From positions 1-33,051 of the forward strand of contig CALGLJ010000063.1 of assembly GCA_937930235.1 (NCBI GenBank): DNA of 33,051 nucleotides. Reading direction: 5' to 3'. The notes beneath the pieces are model-generated. The model searched no databases and was not told the DNA's origin. It worked only from the letters and a program-made list of their open reading frames with translations. Positions within the stretch are counted from its first letter, which is position 1. The number at the start of each line of letters is the position of its first letter. This document shows, one piece after another, positions 1 through 8,200 of the stretch. Source of the DNA: an uncultured Verrucomicrobiales bacterium. GTDB taxonomy: Bacteria > Verrucomicrobiota > Verrucomicrobiia > Verrucomicrobiales > Akkermansiaceae. The position numbers were made by a program, and so were the translations under genes.

Positions 1-39
1 CTTTCTAAATATTCTTCCTGACTTTGGTGACTCATGATT

Positions 40-137
40 CCAGATAATGATTTCATCTGGGTGTCATTCTTTCTGGCGCAACGACCTTCACCACTCCGGT
101 TTTGGAGTTTCCTTCGGTGTCATTCTACTTGGCGCAA
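40..137. repeat. Structured intergenic stretch with a 22-bp imperfect direct repeat
   Basis: Two copies of a 22-bp sequence lie at 60-81 and 116-137 and agree at 19 of 22 positions by eye; both start GGTGTCATTCT and end TGGCGCAA. Each is preceded by a short hairpin: CCAGAT (40-45) pairs with ATCTGG (55-60), and ACTCC (93-97) pairs with GGAGT (104-108). No supported gene covers this region. It may be a pair of binding sites or the tail of a repeat cluster that starts left of the window. The repeats are seen directly; the role is unknown. Confidence 0.5.
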
Positions 138-140
138 TGC

Positions 141-176
141 GCGATATAGTTTTGACACGTTAATATCGCTTTTTTC
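141..176 (+). terminator. Candidate intrinsic terminator
   Basis: GCGATAT (141-147) and ATATCGC (163-169) form a perfect 7-bp stem around a 15-nt loop, and a run of six T follows (170-175). This fits a rho-independent terminator for a gene left of the window. The loop contains TTGACA, and a further TTGACA lies at 186-191, so promoter elements for the next gene may be close by. Confidence 0.45.
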
Positions 177-223
177 TAAAAAAAATTGACACTGTGTCTG
201 ATCACTTAAAATCATCACTGTTG

Positions 224-1303
224 ATGAAAAACTTTATTCTTTCTCTCGTAGCAATTTCTCCACTTCACGCCGCCATCTCCTCTTCGCCTAGTCATATTCC
301 AGTCTCAGTGAATGGAAGGGACCTTGTTTACGACTCTTCGCGAAATCTCCTCTACGCGAGCGTGCCTAGCTCTTCCGGAATTCAATACGGAAACTCAATC
401 GTCAGGATCGACCCTTCTAATGGTAACATCGTCGGCTCAAATTTTGCGGGAAGCGAACCTGGTAAAATTTCTCTCAACAGCGATAATTCACGTCTCTATG
501 TCGGAATTGATGGAGCGCGCGGCTTCCGCTGGATGAATCCCGCGAATGGAAATTTAAGCCCCATCAATGCCCTTAACGGGTTCAACTCTTCACCAAGTAT
601 CGCCCAGAGCTTTTCCGCAGTGCCCGGACGCCCGAATGAAATAGCGATCTCCCTCGATGCAACTGGCTCTAGCGCATCTGGCTACCTCACCCTCTATCGC
701 GACTCCACTCGTTTGATCGATGGTGCGACCCTCTTTGATGCTGATCAGATTGCTTTTGCCTCTCCGACCACTCTGATCAGCTATGAAGATTCTTCCACCG
801 GCTTCACTCTCATTAATTGGACTTACGATCCAGCCCTCGGAGCCCTCACTAACACCCAATCGATCAGAGGTCTCATCTCAGGTTTCTCGACCAATATCGA
901 AATCTCGGGTCCTAACATCTTGGGATCCAACGGCACGGTAGTTGATTTTGAGTCATTTGTCGCTCAGGGCAGCCTTAGCGTATCAAACCGCAGCGGAATC
1001 GAGCAAATACTTGGAAATTACCTCTTCAGTCTTTCGGCTTCTTCTGTATTCGGTGATTCTAGCGACGAACTTACGCTCAGCGTCTTTGATCTTGATCGCT
1101 TTCTTCAAATCGACTCCGTCACACTCGACGTTGATATCACCGGACACATTGAAGAGTTGATTTATGCTGGAGATGATCGCTTGGCTTACATCACAAGCAC
1201 TGGAGAAATTGGAATCATTTCTGGTTTCGCCATTCCAGAGCCCACCACCTCTCTCCTCCTTCTTTCCTTTGTCACCCTCTTACCCTATCGCCGACGCGCC
1301 TGA
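224..1303 (+). CDS. PEP-CTERM sorting-domain protein, beta-propeller-like
   Basis: Predicted exported protein of about 359 residues. The ATG at 224 is preferred over an upstream in-frame GTG at 194 because it directly begins a classic signal peptide, MKNFILSLVAISPLHAA. The C-terminus has the three PEP-CTERM parts: the motif PEPTTS, a hydrophobic helix and the basic tail RRRA. In known systems this tail is recognised by an exosortase that anchors or releases the protein at the envelope; no exosortase gene is in this window. The body has repeated phrases such as LVYDSSRNLLYASVP and SLNSDNSRLYVGI, typical of YVTN/WD-like beta-propellers that resemble SMP-30 or surface-layer proteins. The enzymatic role, if any, is unknown. 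A weak promoter TTGACA (186-191) with TAAAAT (207-212) would give a very short leader. The gene is monocistronic and converges with the protease gene. Confidence 0.85.
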   Translation: MKNFILSLVAISPLHAAISSSPSHIPVSVNGRDLVYDSSRNLLYASVPSSSGIQYGNSIVRIDPSNGNIVGSNFAGSEPGKISLNSDNSRLYVGIDGARGFRWMNPANGNLSPINALNGFNSSPSIAQSFSAVPGRPNEIAISLDATGSSASGYLTLYRDSTRLIDGATLFDADQIAFASPTTLISYEDSSTGFTLINWTYDPALGALTNTQSIRGLISGFSTNIEISGPNILGSNGTVVDFESFVAQGSLSVSNRSGIEQILGNYLFSLSASSVFGDSSDELTLSVFDLDRFLQIDSVTLDVDITGHIEELIYAGDDRLAYITSTGEIGIISGFAIPEPTTSLLLLSFVTLLPYRRRA

Positions 1304-1324
1304 ACTATTAATCCAATAAGAGAA

Positions 1325-1341
1325 CCTCAGCTTAGCTGAGG
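1325..1341 (+). terminator. Hairpin after PEP-CTERM gene
   Basis: CCTCAGCT (1325-1332) and AGCTGAGG (1334-1341) are perfect 8-bp arms around one central T, 21 bases after the stop codon. A 17-bp odd palindrome with no T run may be a terminator, an mRNA 3' end stabiliser or a protein site. A real RNA loop would have to open the inner pairs. Confidence 0.45.
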
Positions 1342-1450
1342 ACCAATCAGATTTTCACTTATCCGGAGGTCTTCCATGGGTAGGTTTGTTGGGAGCTGCT
1401 CAAAGCCACAACGAAGCTCGGAAGATTATAAAAAATTGGGCTACACGTTG

Positions 1451-1484
1451 TGACAATATAAATATCACGTGATATTCATTGTCA
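1451..1484. terminator. Nested palindrome between convergent genes
   Basis: AATATCACGTGATATT (1461-1476) is a perfect 16-bp palindrome. It is flanked by TGACAAT (1451-1457) and its inverse complement ATTGTCA (1478-1484), giving an almost symmetrical 34-bp element offset by one base. It lies between the 3' ends of two convergent genes and could end transcription from both sides, or be a dyad bound by a regulator. There is no clear T run on either strand. Confidence 0.5.
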
Positions 1485-1537
1485 GCAAACATTTGGACCA
1501 AGCGGTGAATCAAGTGTGCCGGGCTGAACACAAACAG

Positions 1538-2401
1538 TTACAGGCTCAAGCAGATGACAGCCTGTGTATCTGATCGTGCTACATCAGCTTCAATTAATTT
1601 TTGAAGCCATGCGGTGTCAGGTCGAAGGGCGAGTGCTTGGCTGTCTTTGGCATGTGCTTGCCCTAGGCTGAAATTTATGGCGACGAGGGCATGATTGATT
1701 CCAAGCAGTTCTCCATGAGTGTTTGTGAGGGGGCCGCCACTGTCTCCTTTACGAATAGGAGAGGTGTGCCGGAGAATTTGATAAGGTAATTCGCGATAGG
1801 TTTTCTCTTTCGTCCGGAGATGATGTCCGGCAAAGGGAGTGAGCTTTGCCTGAAGGAGTGCCTTGTTATTTTGATTCTTCTGCGCGTGAAACCCAGCACC
1901 AATGACGGCTTCTCCAGTCGCAGGAGGAGCGCTCCATTTGAAGGTCTTGGTGAGCGTTTGATCAATGTGTAAGAGAGCGAGATCGAGGCTGCTCAGAGAC
2001 GCTTTTCCCCGCCAGATCACTCGCGCTTTCTTTATGAGAACTTGGCCAGATGCTTGTGGAATGATGAGGTAGGTGGTCTTTTTTGTGACGCAGTGAGCTG
2101 CGGTTAGAAAATAGCCACGAGAATCAATGGCTGCGGCCATGGCCGTGGTAGGAGCGGTGTTAAAGTTGGCTAGCAAAGTTCCTCTTCGAGATGGGTCATG
2201 GTGGTGGTCTTTGGTCACAAAGAGATCGGGAGCATTTAAGATGACTGCGGTGCGATCGATGACATAGTCTCTCAGAGGGTATCCATGGACTCGCTGACCA
2301 AGGTGTTGGGTAAAGGATTCTCTGCGTTCGGTGTAGGTCGCAGAGTAGGGGCTGCAGCTCATGAAGAGAAAGCAGATGAGGCAAAGGAAGGGAAATTTCA
2401 T
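1538..2401 (-). CDS. Trypsin-like (S1 family) serine protease, lipoprotein
   Basis: Predicted secreted chymotrypsin-fold peptidase of 287 residues. The N-terminus is a lipoprotein signal peptide with the lipobox FMSC (Cys16), so the mature protein should be lipid-anchored. The catalytic triad is visible: His103 in LTAAHC, Asp140 in SSLDLALLHI and Ser221 in KGDSGGPL. There is no PDZ domain, unlike DegP/HtrA. The substrate is unknown; a role in envelope protein processing is an inference. The gene starts only five bases from the first possible start of the divergent gene at 2407, so promoters must overlap one of the coding starts or the other gene must start later. The ATG at 2401 is the natural start because the lipoprotein signal begins there. 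Confidence 0.85.
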   Translation of the reverse strand: MKFPFLCLICFLFMSCSPYSATYTERRESFTQHLGQRVHGYPLRDYVIDRTAVILNAPDLFVTKDHHHDPSRRGTLLANFNTAPTTAMAAAIDSRGYFLTAAHCVTKKTTYLIIPQASGQVLIKKARVIWRGKASLSSLDLALLHIDQTLTKTFKWSAPPATGEAVIGAGFHAQKNQNNKALLQAKLTPFAGHHLRTKEKTYRELPYQILRHTSPIRKGDSGGPLTNTHGELLGINHALVAINFSLGQAHAKDSQALALRPDTAWLQKLIEADVARSDTQAVICLSL

Positions 2402-2406
2402 GAACG

Positions 2407-3249
2407 ATGAAGATGGTAGCCCGCCATCCTAACTGCGGATTCGGTCATGTGCCAGTGATGTTTCGCTTTGATTTCATTCCATGGCTTGATTGCGGAGTAG
2501 ATTTGACTCATCTTTTCGCGGTGGAAACAACTTTTCCGATTGATCAAAAGGAACTCGCTCGCCGCCGCCGCGCGAGTGTTTTTGGATCGCTTTTCACTTG
2601 GATTCTACCCCTGCCAGCTTTGATTGCTTGGACTTTTCTAGGGCTCAACACTTTCATCTTTCTCGGGATCATGATCGGGGCTGGTTTCGGCCTTTATACT
2701 TATTGGAAGAAGAAACTCCCTCAACTTGAGCGAGAATGGATTGAGGAATTATCACAGAAGAGTAATCAGCAGCAGAATGTCTTGCTGATGACCAAGGCGA
2801 TTGCATTTGAAAAACAGGGGCATCAACAAGAGGCAAAAATATTGCGCGAGGCGGTTCTCTTGAAAAAGGAGATCGAAGAGCCGGTCCATAACTCGGAGTT
2901 ATCTCAAAGTCATAAGGAGAAGTTAGACACTCTCGTAGACACAATTTGCTTCGCTCTCGTAGGAAAGCTGGAACAACACGCAGTCAATCCGTCAGTAGAA
3001 CTCAACACGGAGTTGGGCCAGGCCATTGATATCCTGAAAGAGACGCGAAATGATCTTCCGAATATCTTAAATCCTGCAGGTGAGTTAGAGGTGTTTGAGT
3101 CTCAAGACCCTCTCCATAAGGCTATTACAGGATTAAAGGATGAGGCAAAACTTGCAAAGCGGGTAAGAAAACGGCTTTACACAGACTGGAGCCACAGTGA
3201 GGATTCTGAGACCATAATATCATCATCTCGAGCTGATATTTCTGACTAA
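2407..3249 (+). CDS. Hypothetical membrane protein with coiled-coil tail
   Basis: I do not recognise the family. The first ATG gives 280 residues. Two hydrophobic helices at about residues 59-78 and 81-99 follow a basic stretch, LARRRR. The remaining roughly 180 residues are charged, helical and probably cytoplasmic, with heptad-like segments. The start is uncertain: the ATG at 2407 leaves five bases to the divergent protease gene; an in-frame ATG at 2458 or a GTG at 2521 would leave room for a promoter. The N-terminal 38 residues look unlike a conserved protein start, and the stretch beginning VETTFPIDQKELARRRR is more typical. Function unknown. The gene ends 160 bases before the guanidine operon. 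Confidence 0.6.
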   Translation: MKMVARHPNCGFGHVPVMFRFDFIPWLDCGVDLTHLFAVETTFPIDQKELARRRRASVFGSLFTWILPLPALIAWTFLGLNTFIFLGIMIGAGFGLYTYWKKKLPQLEREWIEELSQKSNQQQNVLLMTKAIAFEKQGHQQEAKILREAVLLKKEIEEPVHNSELSQSHKEKLDTLVDTICFALVGKLEQHAVNPSVELNTELGQAIDILKETRNDLPNILNPAGELEVFESQDPLHKAITGLKDEAKLAKRVRKRLYTDWSHSEDSETIISSSRADISD

Positions 3250-3251
3250 AA

Positions 3252-3327
3252 TCACCTCTCCAAGGGATTAAATACTACGGGAAAAAGCTTTCGAATGAGG
3301 AGATTTTTACTCTCATGGAGAGGGTGA
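3252..3327 (+). other. Candidate structured RNA leader or attenuator
   Basis: TCACCTCTCCA (3252-3262) pairs with TGGAGAGGGTGA (3316-3327) over 11 base pairs with one bulged G, enclosing 53 nt. A competing pair, AGCTTTC (3286-3292) with GAAAGCT (3326-3332), would exclude the outer stem. A small inner hairpin ATGAG/CTCAT lies at 3295-3316. The order resembles a switchable leader, but the conserved guanidine-I (ykkC) core was not found. It could also be the terminator of the previous gene, whose stop codon is two bases upstream. Confidence 0.35.
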
Positions 3328-3368
3328 AAGCTGCATTTTAAGCACGAGAATCATCTTGGAGATTTTTA
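3299..3368. repeat. Direct repeat upstream of the guanidine operon
   Basis: GGAGATTTTTA occurs at 3299-3309 and again at 3358-3368. Two identical 11-bp words ahead of an operon that starts with its own DNA-binding regulator are candidate half-operators. The downstream copy overlaps an AT-rich stretch that includes AAAAAgtctaTTTTT (3371-3385). Confidence 0.35.
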
Positions 3369-3387
3369 TTAAAAAGTCTATTTTTCG

Positions 3388-3393
3388 TAATAT
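3388..3393 (+). promoter_or_regulatory. Candidate -10 element of the guanidine operon
   Basis: TAATAT sits 16 bases before the ATG at 3410 and is one substitution from the consensus TATAAT. No convincing -35 is found 16 to 18 bases upstream, where the sequence is T-rich; this would fit a promoter that needs an activator or is weak. Confidence 0.3.
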
Positions 3394-3409
3394 CTAGCAA
3401 CCCAAGCTT

Positions 3410-3856
3410 ATGTCAAAACGCGAACAAGTAGAACGAATCAGTCTGTCTCTCCCGGGAAATATTCTCCGTGAATTTGATGAGATTGTTGAAAAAAGAGGAT
3501 TCGATAGTCGCTCGCAAGCGGTGAGTGAACTTGTGGCCCGTGAAATTGATCGATACACCACATCGGAAAGTGATGGAATCATGGCAGGGACGATCACTCT
3601 CGTGTATGAACATTCTAAGGGAGATCTTAAAAAGAGGCTGTCAGAGATTCAGTATGAGCACATTAGCGAGGTGATTAGCACCATGCAGGTCCTGTTAGAA
3701 AATCACCACACTCTGGAGGTGATCCTCGTTCAGGGGCGAGCAAGCCAACTCCGTAAAATTTCGGATGAATTGATTACCTCGAAAGGGGTGAAGAGTGGCA
3801 CGATGACATTGACCGCCCCCGTGATGCCTCCGATTCAATATCCCACGAATCAATAA
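3410..3856 (+). CDS. NikR-family ribbon-helix-helix regulator lacking nickel ligands
   Basis: A transcription regulator of 148 residues, the normal NikR length. Residues 5-50 form the ribbon-helix-helix DNA-binding domain ([20 protein letters not shown]). Residues 60-140 match the ACT-like C-terminal NikR domain ([16 protein letters not shown]). Aligned by eye to E. coli NikR through the shared LE-x5-G end of the metal-site segment, the nickel ligands His76, His87, His89 and Cys95 correspond to Tyr82, Gln93, Leu95 and Thr101. Nickel sensing at the canonical site is therefore unlikely. The gene is eight bases ahead of the DUF1989 pair and shares their operon, so its natural job is probably control of guanidine catabolism. 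Candidate ligands are guanidine or a pathway intermediate; this is an inference. Near-site His84, His99 and His100 could form another metal site. Confidence 0.88.
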   Translation: MSKREQVERISLSLPGNILREFDEIVEKRGFDSRSQAVSELVAREIDRYTTSESDGIMAGTITLVYEHSKGDLKKRLSEIQYEHISEVISTMQVLLENHHTLEVILVQGRASQLRKISDELITSKGVKSGTMTLTAPVMPPIQYPTNQ

Positions 3857-3864
3857 CTTTTTTA

Positions 3865-4584
3865 ATGAATCCAATATATCAGACGAATCTCACGGGAGCA
3901 GGAATGTGGTCCAAGGTCGTCAGCCGGGGAAAGCTCATCCGGTTTACCGATCTGGAAGGGGGGGCGAACGTGAGCCTCCAGCTCTTTAATGCCCACGAGC
4001 GGACTGAGCGTTATAATATGCCCGACACGCTCAAAGGTCAGCAGGTATTCTACCTCACTCAGGGGATTTGCCTGCACTCAGATATGGGGCGAATTCTCGC
4101 TTCGGTGATCGAGGATACCATGGGGTGGCATGATACCGTCTGTGGAGTCACTGATGAAGCGGATGTCTTTCAAAAGCACGGTGAGAAGAGCTATCAGGAC
4201 GCGAGAAATGATTGGTATCGTAGCGGAAAAGACTGCTTTTTGATCGAGCTGGCGAAATGGGGGCTTGGGAACGAATCACTTCTTCCGAATGTCAATCTTT
4301 TCAGCAAGGTGGTGACGGATGAAGAGGGAGATCTCAATTACGTTTCAGGTGCTTCCCAAGCAGGCTCATCCATCACTCTCCGTATGGATATGGACTGCCT
4401 GGTCGTTTTAAATACCTGCCAACATCCCCTGAATCCAGAAACCACGTATCAAGCCAAGCCAGTGAAACTTGAAGTGTTCCAGGGACCACTCGAGCTTCCC
4501 GTTGATGATGAGTGCCGAAATTCTCACCCCGAGAACGAGCGCGCATTCACGAATACTGAAGACTACCACACCTTAAGATTCTAA
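3865..4584 (+). CDS. Carboxyguanidine deiminase subunit (DUF1989, UAAP2-type)
   Basis: One of two paralogous DUF1989 proteins in this operon, 239 residues, matching the longer urea-carboxylase-associated protein 2 type. Members of the pair are now known to form the carboxyguanidine deiminase CgdAB, which turns carboxyguanidine into allophanate and ammonia. Visible family motifs are GWHDTVCG (87-94), which carries the His-Asp-Thr core, and NTCQHPLN (183-190). There is no signal peptide, so it acts in the cytoplasm. It lies one base before the second subunit gene, which supports translational coupling and a heteromeric complex. I do not assign CgdA or CgdB to the two proteins because the letter order is not certain from memory. 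The alternative older name is urea-amidolyase-associated protein. Confidence 0.85.
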   Translation: MNPIYQTNLTGAGMWSKVVSRGKLIRFTDLEGGANVSLQLFNAHERTERYNMPDTLKGQQVFYLTQGICLHSDMGRILASVIEDTMGWHDTVCGVTDEADVFQKHGEKSYQDARNDWYRSGKDCFLIELAKWGLGNESLLPNVNLFSKVVTDEEGDLNYVSGASQAGSSITLRMDMDCLVVLNTCQHPLNPETTYQAKPVKLEVFQGPLELPVDDECRNSHPENERAFTNTEDYHTLRF

Positions 4585-4585
4585 G

Positions 4586-5224
4586 ATGACAGAAAGCCGA
4601 TTGAATCCAGAAAACGCCATTTTTCGTAACAAAATCGACGCCGGTGATTACTGGTGGCACGAGATTAAGAAAGGGCAAATTTTACGCATTCACGATCTCG
4701 AAGGAAATCAGGCCGCCGATACCTTATTTTACAAAGCAGGTCACCTACATGAGCGCTATAGCGCGAGTGATACCATCAAACGGCAGCAAGGACTCTATCT
4801 CACAACTGGATCGGTCCTGATGTCTACCGCAGGGCATCCGATGTTAGAGATCATTGCTGACACCTGTGGACGCCACGATACCGTCGGCGGCGCGTGTTCT
4901 CGCGAGAGCAATACCATGCGTTATGATCTCAATAAGGAGCCCATGCATGCCTGCCGTGATTCATTTATTCAGGGAGTGCAAAAAATGGGAGGGTCAAAAG
5001 CAGACATTACCTGTAACATTAACTTTTTTATGAATGTGCCGGTGAGCCCTGAAGGGGGGCTGACTTTTGAAGATGGCATTTCCGCACCCGGCCGGTATGT
5101 CGAATTACTTGCCCTCATGGATGTGGTGACTCTCATTTCAAATTGCCCTCAGTTGAATAACCCCTGTAACGGGTGGAATCCTACGCCCGTGGAAACCTTG
5201 ATCTGGGACCAGCCAGCTCCTTAA
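4586..5224 (+). CDS. Carboxyguanidine deiminase subunit (DUF1989, UAAP1-type)
   Basis: The second DUF1989 protein, 212 residues, similar to the shorter urea-carboxylase-associated protein 1 type. Motifs include [13 protein letters not shown] (92-104), HACRDSF (121-127) and [11 protein letters not shown] (186-196); the His, Asp and Cys residues are probable metal or catalytic site members. It is about the same fold as its neighbour (shared LEG, HER and HDT motifs), so the pair arose by duplication. The expected role is the second subunit of CgdAB, hydrolysing carboxyguanidine to allophanate. The spacing of one base before and four bases after places it firmly in the operon. Cytoplasmic, with no membrane segments. 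Confidence 0.87.
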   Translation: MTESRLNPENAIFRNKIDAGDYWWHEIKKGQILRIHDLEGNQAADTLFYKAGHLHERYSASDTIKRQQGLYLTTGSVLMSTAGHPMLEIIADTCGRHDTVGGACSRESNTMRYDLNKEPMHACRDSFIQGVQKMGGSKADITCNINFFMNVPVSPEGGLTFEDGISAPGRYVELLALMDVVTLISNCPQLNNPCNGWNPTPVETLIWDQPAP

Positions 5225-5228
5225 AAAT

Positions 5229-8200
5229 ATGTTTAAGAAAGTTCTAATTGCCAATCGGGGTGAAATTGCCGTGCGCATCAGTCGCACCCTGCGCAAAATG
5301 GGAATTCAAGTCGTCGCGGTCTATTCCGAGGCTGATCGTGGAGCACCGCATGTCTTGGAAGCGGATGAAAGCTATTTCTTAGGGCCGAGCTCTGTGGATG
5401 AGAGTTACCTCAATATGCCGCGTCTTTTGGAAATCATTTCCGAAAGTCGAGCGGAAGCCGTACATCCTGGTTATGGCTTACTCAGTGAGAATGCGGAATT
5501 TGCAGAAAAGGTGGAAAAAACAAACTGCCGTTGGTTGGGGCCAAGTCCTGAGTCGATGAGGCAGTTTGGTCTCAAGCATGCGGCTCGTGATCTGGCGCAG
5601 AAAGCAGGCGTTCCACTGTGTCCGGGGACAGATTTGATCCAGAATGTCAGCGAAGCACTGCAGGCCTCTCGTGAAATTGGCTTTCCGCTTATGCTGAAAA
5701 GCACTGCGGGCGGGGGAGGAATTGGTATGACGGTGTGCCATTCGGAAGAGGAGATTGAAAAAACTTTTGAAACGGTAGTGCGCCAGGCACAGGCAAACTT
5801 TGGCGATGGAGGCGTCTTTTTAGAACGCTTCGTTGAATCGGCCCGCCACATCGAGGTGCAGCTCTTTGGAGATGGGAAAGGAAATGTCATCTCTTTGGGG
5901 GATCGCGATTGTTCCGCGCAGCGGCGGAATCAAAAGGTCGTGGAAGAAACTCCCGCTCCCGGATTAACTGAGGCGAAGCGTGCCGAACTTTTTGAAGCGG
6001 CAATTAACCTTGGGAAGATCGTCAATTATCGTTCGGCTGGCACCGCAGAATTTCTTTACGATATCGAGCGCGAGGAATTTTATTTCTTGGAAGTGAACTG
6101 TCGCTTGCAAGTGGAACACGGAGTGACGGAGCTTGTGACCGGCGTGGATCTTGTCGAATGGATGGTGCGACTGGGAGCCGGGGAAGATCCCATTCAACCC
6201 GTGACCCCAAGTGGCGCGGCGATCGAAGCGCGAGTGTATGCCGAGGATGCGTCTAAGAACTTTCTCCCAAGTGCCGGCCTGATTACGCGTGCTTCCTTTC
6301 CCCAGGGAGTGCGGTGTGATACCTGGATTTCCGATGGGACAGAAGTGAGCTCATTTTATGATCCTCTCTTGGCTAAAATCCAAGTCCGGGGCGAGACCCG
6401 TGAGGATGCTCTCGCACAACTCCAGGAGGCCTTAAAAGAGACTCGTATTGGGGGGATTCGGACGAATTTAGATTACTTGCAGGTGATCGTTGGAAGCGAA
6501 GACTTTCAAGCGGGCGGAGTGAGTACGAAATGGCTTTTGACCCTCTCGTTCAAACCTCGTATTATCTCGGTGCAGAAGGGTGGGACCATGACCACGGTGC
6601 AGGATTGGCCCGGACGAATTGGCTTTTGGGATGTCGGAGTGCCGCCTTCTGGCCCGATGGATTCCCTGAGCTTGCGCATGGCCAATCGCTTGGTGGGAAA
6701 TGCCGAAGAAGCGCCCGGCTTGGAGATCACGCTGACCGGTCCCAATCTGCATTTTAACATGGATGTCACCGTGGCTCTGGTCGGGGGGCGTTTGAAAGGG
6801 AACTCGATTCCGCAAAATGAACCAGTAAAGGTATTTGCTGGGCAGGTGTTGGAGGTGGGGGAATTGGACATTGGGTGCCGTGCTTATCTCGCGATTGCAG
6901 GTGGAATTGATGTTCCAGAATATCTTGGGAGTTGTTCGACTTTCACTCTAGGACAATTCGGCGGACATGGAGGGCGCGCTCTTTTGCCCGGTGATGTGTT
7001 AGAAATTGGGGAGATGCCGCCGAAGGTCTCTTTATTAGAGGAACAAGAGCGCCATTGGCCGGTGATAACTCATGAATGGGAGATCGGAGTGCTTTATGGT
7101 CCTCATGGAGCGCCTGATTTTTTCCTAGATGAAGACATTGAAGAATTTTTCGCAGCTTCTTGGGAGGTGCATTTTAATTCTGCCCGGACTGGGGTGCGCT
7201 TGATTGGCCCCAAGCCTAAGTGGGCTCGTCCAGATGGCGGAGAGGCGGGGCTTCATCCATCAAATCTTCATGACAATGCCTACGCCATCGGAGCGGTGGA
7301 TTTCACCGGAGATATGCCGGTGATTTTGGGGCCTGATGGACCGAGTCTTGGTGGATTTGTCTGCCCTGTGGCGATTATTGAGGCTGAGCTTTGGAAAATG
7401 GGACAGTTGAAACCTGGTGATCGGGTCAAATTCCGCCCCGTCTCCATGGCCTCGGCACGTGAGATGGCTCAGCAAGTGGACTCTTGGATCAAAGTGGGTG
7501 GAGCTTACCCAGAACTCCCTCCCGCGAAACGTGAGAGCGTGTTTGTGGGGGAAAGTGAAGTGCAGGGGGAGCAGGTGAGAATCCGTCGTCAGGCCGATGA
7601 ATATGTCCTTCTTGAAATTGGGGAGATGGTTCTCGATCTTCGTCTGAGGTTTCTCGTACATCTACTCTACGAATGGCTCGGAAAAGAAGAACGTGAAGGT
7701 TTTGTCGATGTGACTCCGGGGATTCGTTCCTTACAAGTGCATTATGACCCATGGAAAATTACCGAAGCTGAGTTGGTGAAAATTTTGCTCAAGGGTTTGA
7801 CCGAACTGCCCGCCTTGGAAGATGCCAAAGTCTCTTCCCGAGTGGTGCATCTTCCGCTTGCTTGGGATGATCCGAGTACGCAGCTCGCCATCGATCGCTA
7901 TATGAAGGGGGTGAATCCTGAAGCGCCTTGGTGTCCGAGTAATATTGAATTTATTCGTCGGATCAATGGCTTAGAGAGCCGTGAGCAGGTGAAGGAGATT
8001 GTGTATTCTGCCGAATACCTCGTGATGGGGCTGGGAGACGTCTATCTTGGTGCGCCAGTCGCTACTCCTCTCGACCCGAGGCATCGACTCGTCACGACTA
8101 AATATAATCCAGCTCGTACTTGGACCCCGGAAAATGCGGTGGGAATTGGAGGAGCGTACCTCTGTATTTATGGAATGGAAGGTCCTGGGGGGTATCAATT

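Noticed and set aside
60-137. Sigma54 promoter before the first PEP-CTERM gene
   Set aside because: TGGCGC words look like a -24 box, but no GC at the required ten-base distance follows in either copy.
3250-3409. Guanidine-I (ykkC) riboswitch
   Set aside because: The words ACGGGAAAAAGC recall part of the consensus, but the conserved CUGGUCCGAGAG-type segment and the overall layout are missing.
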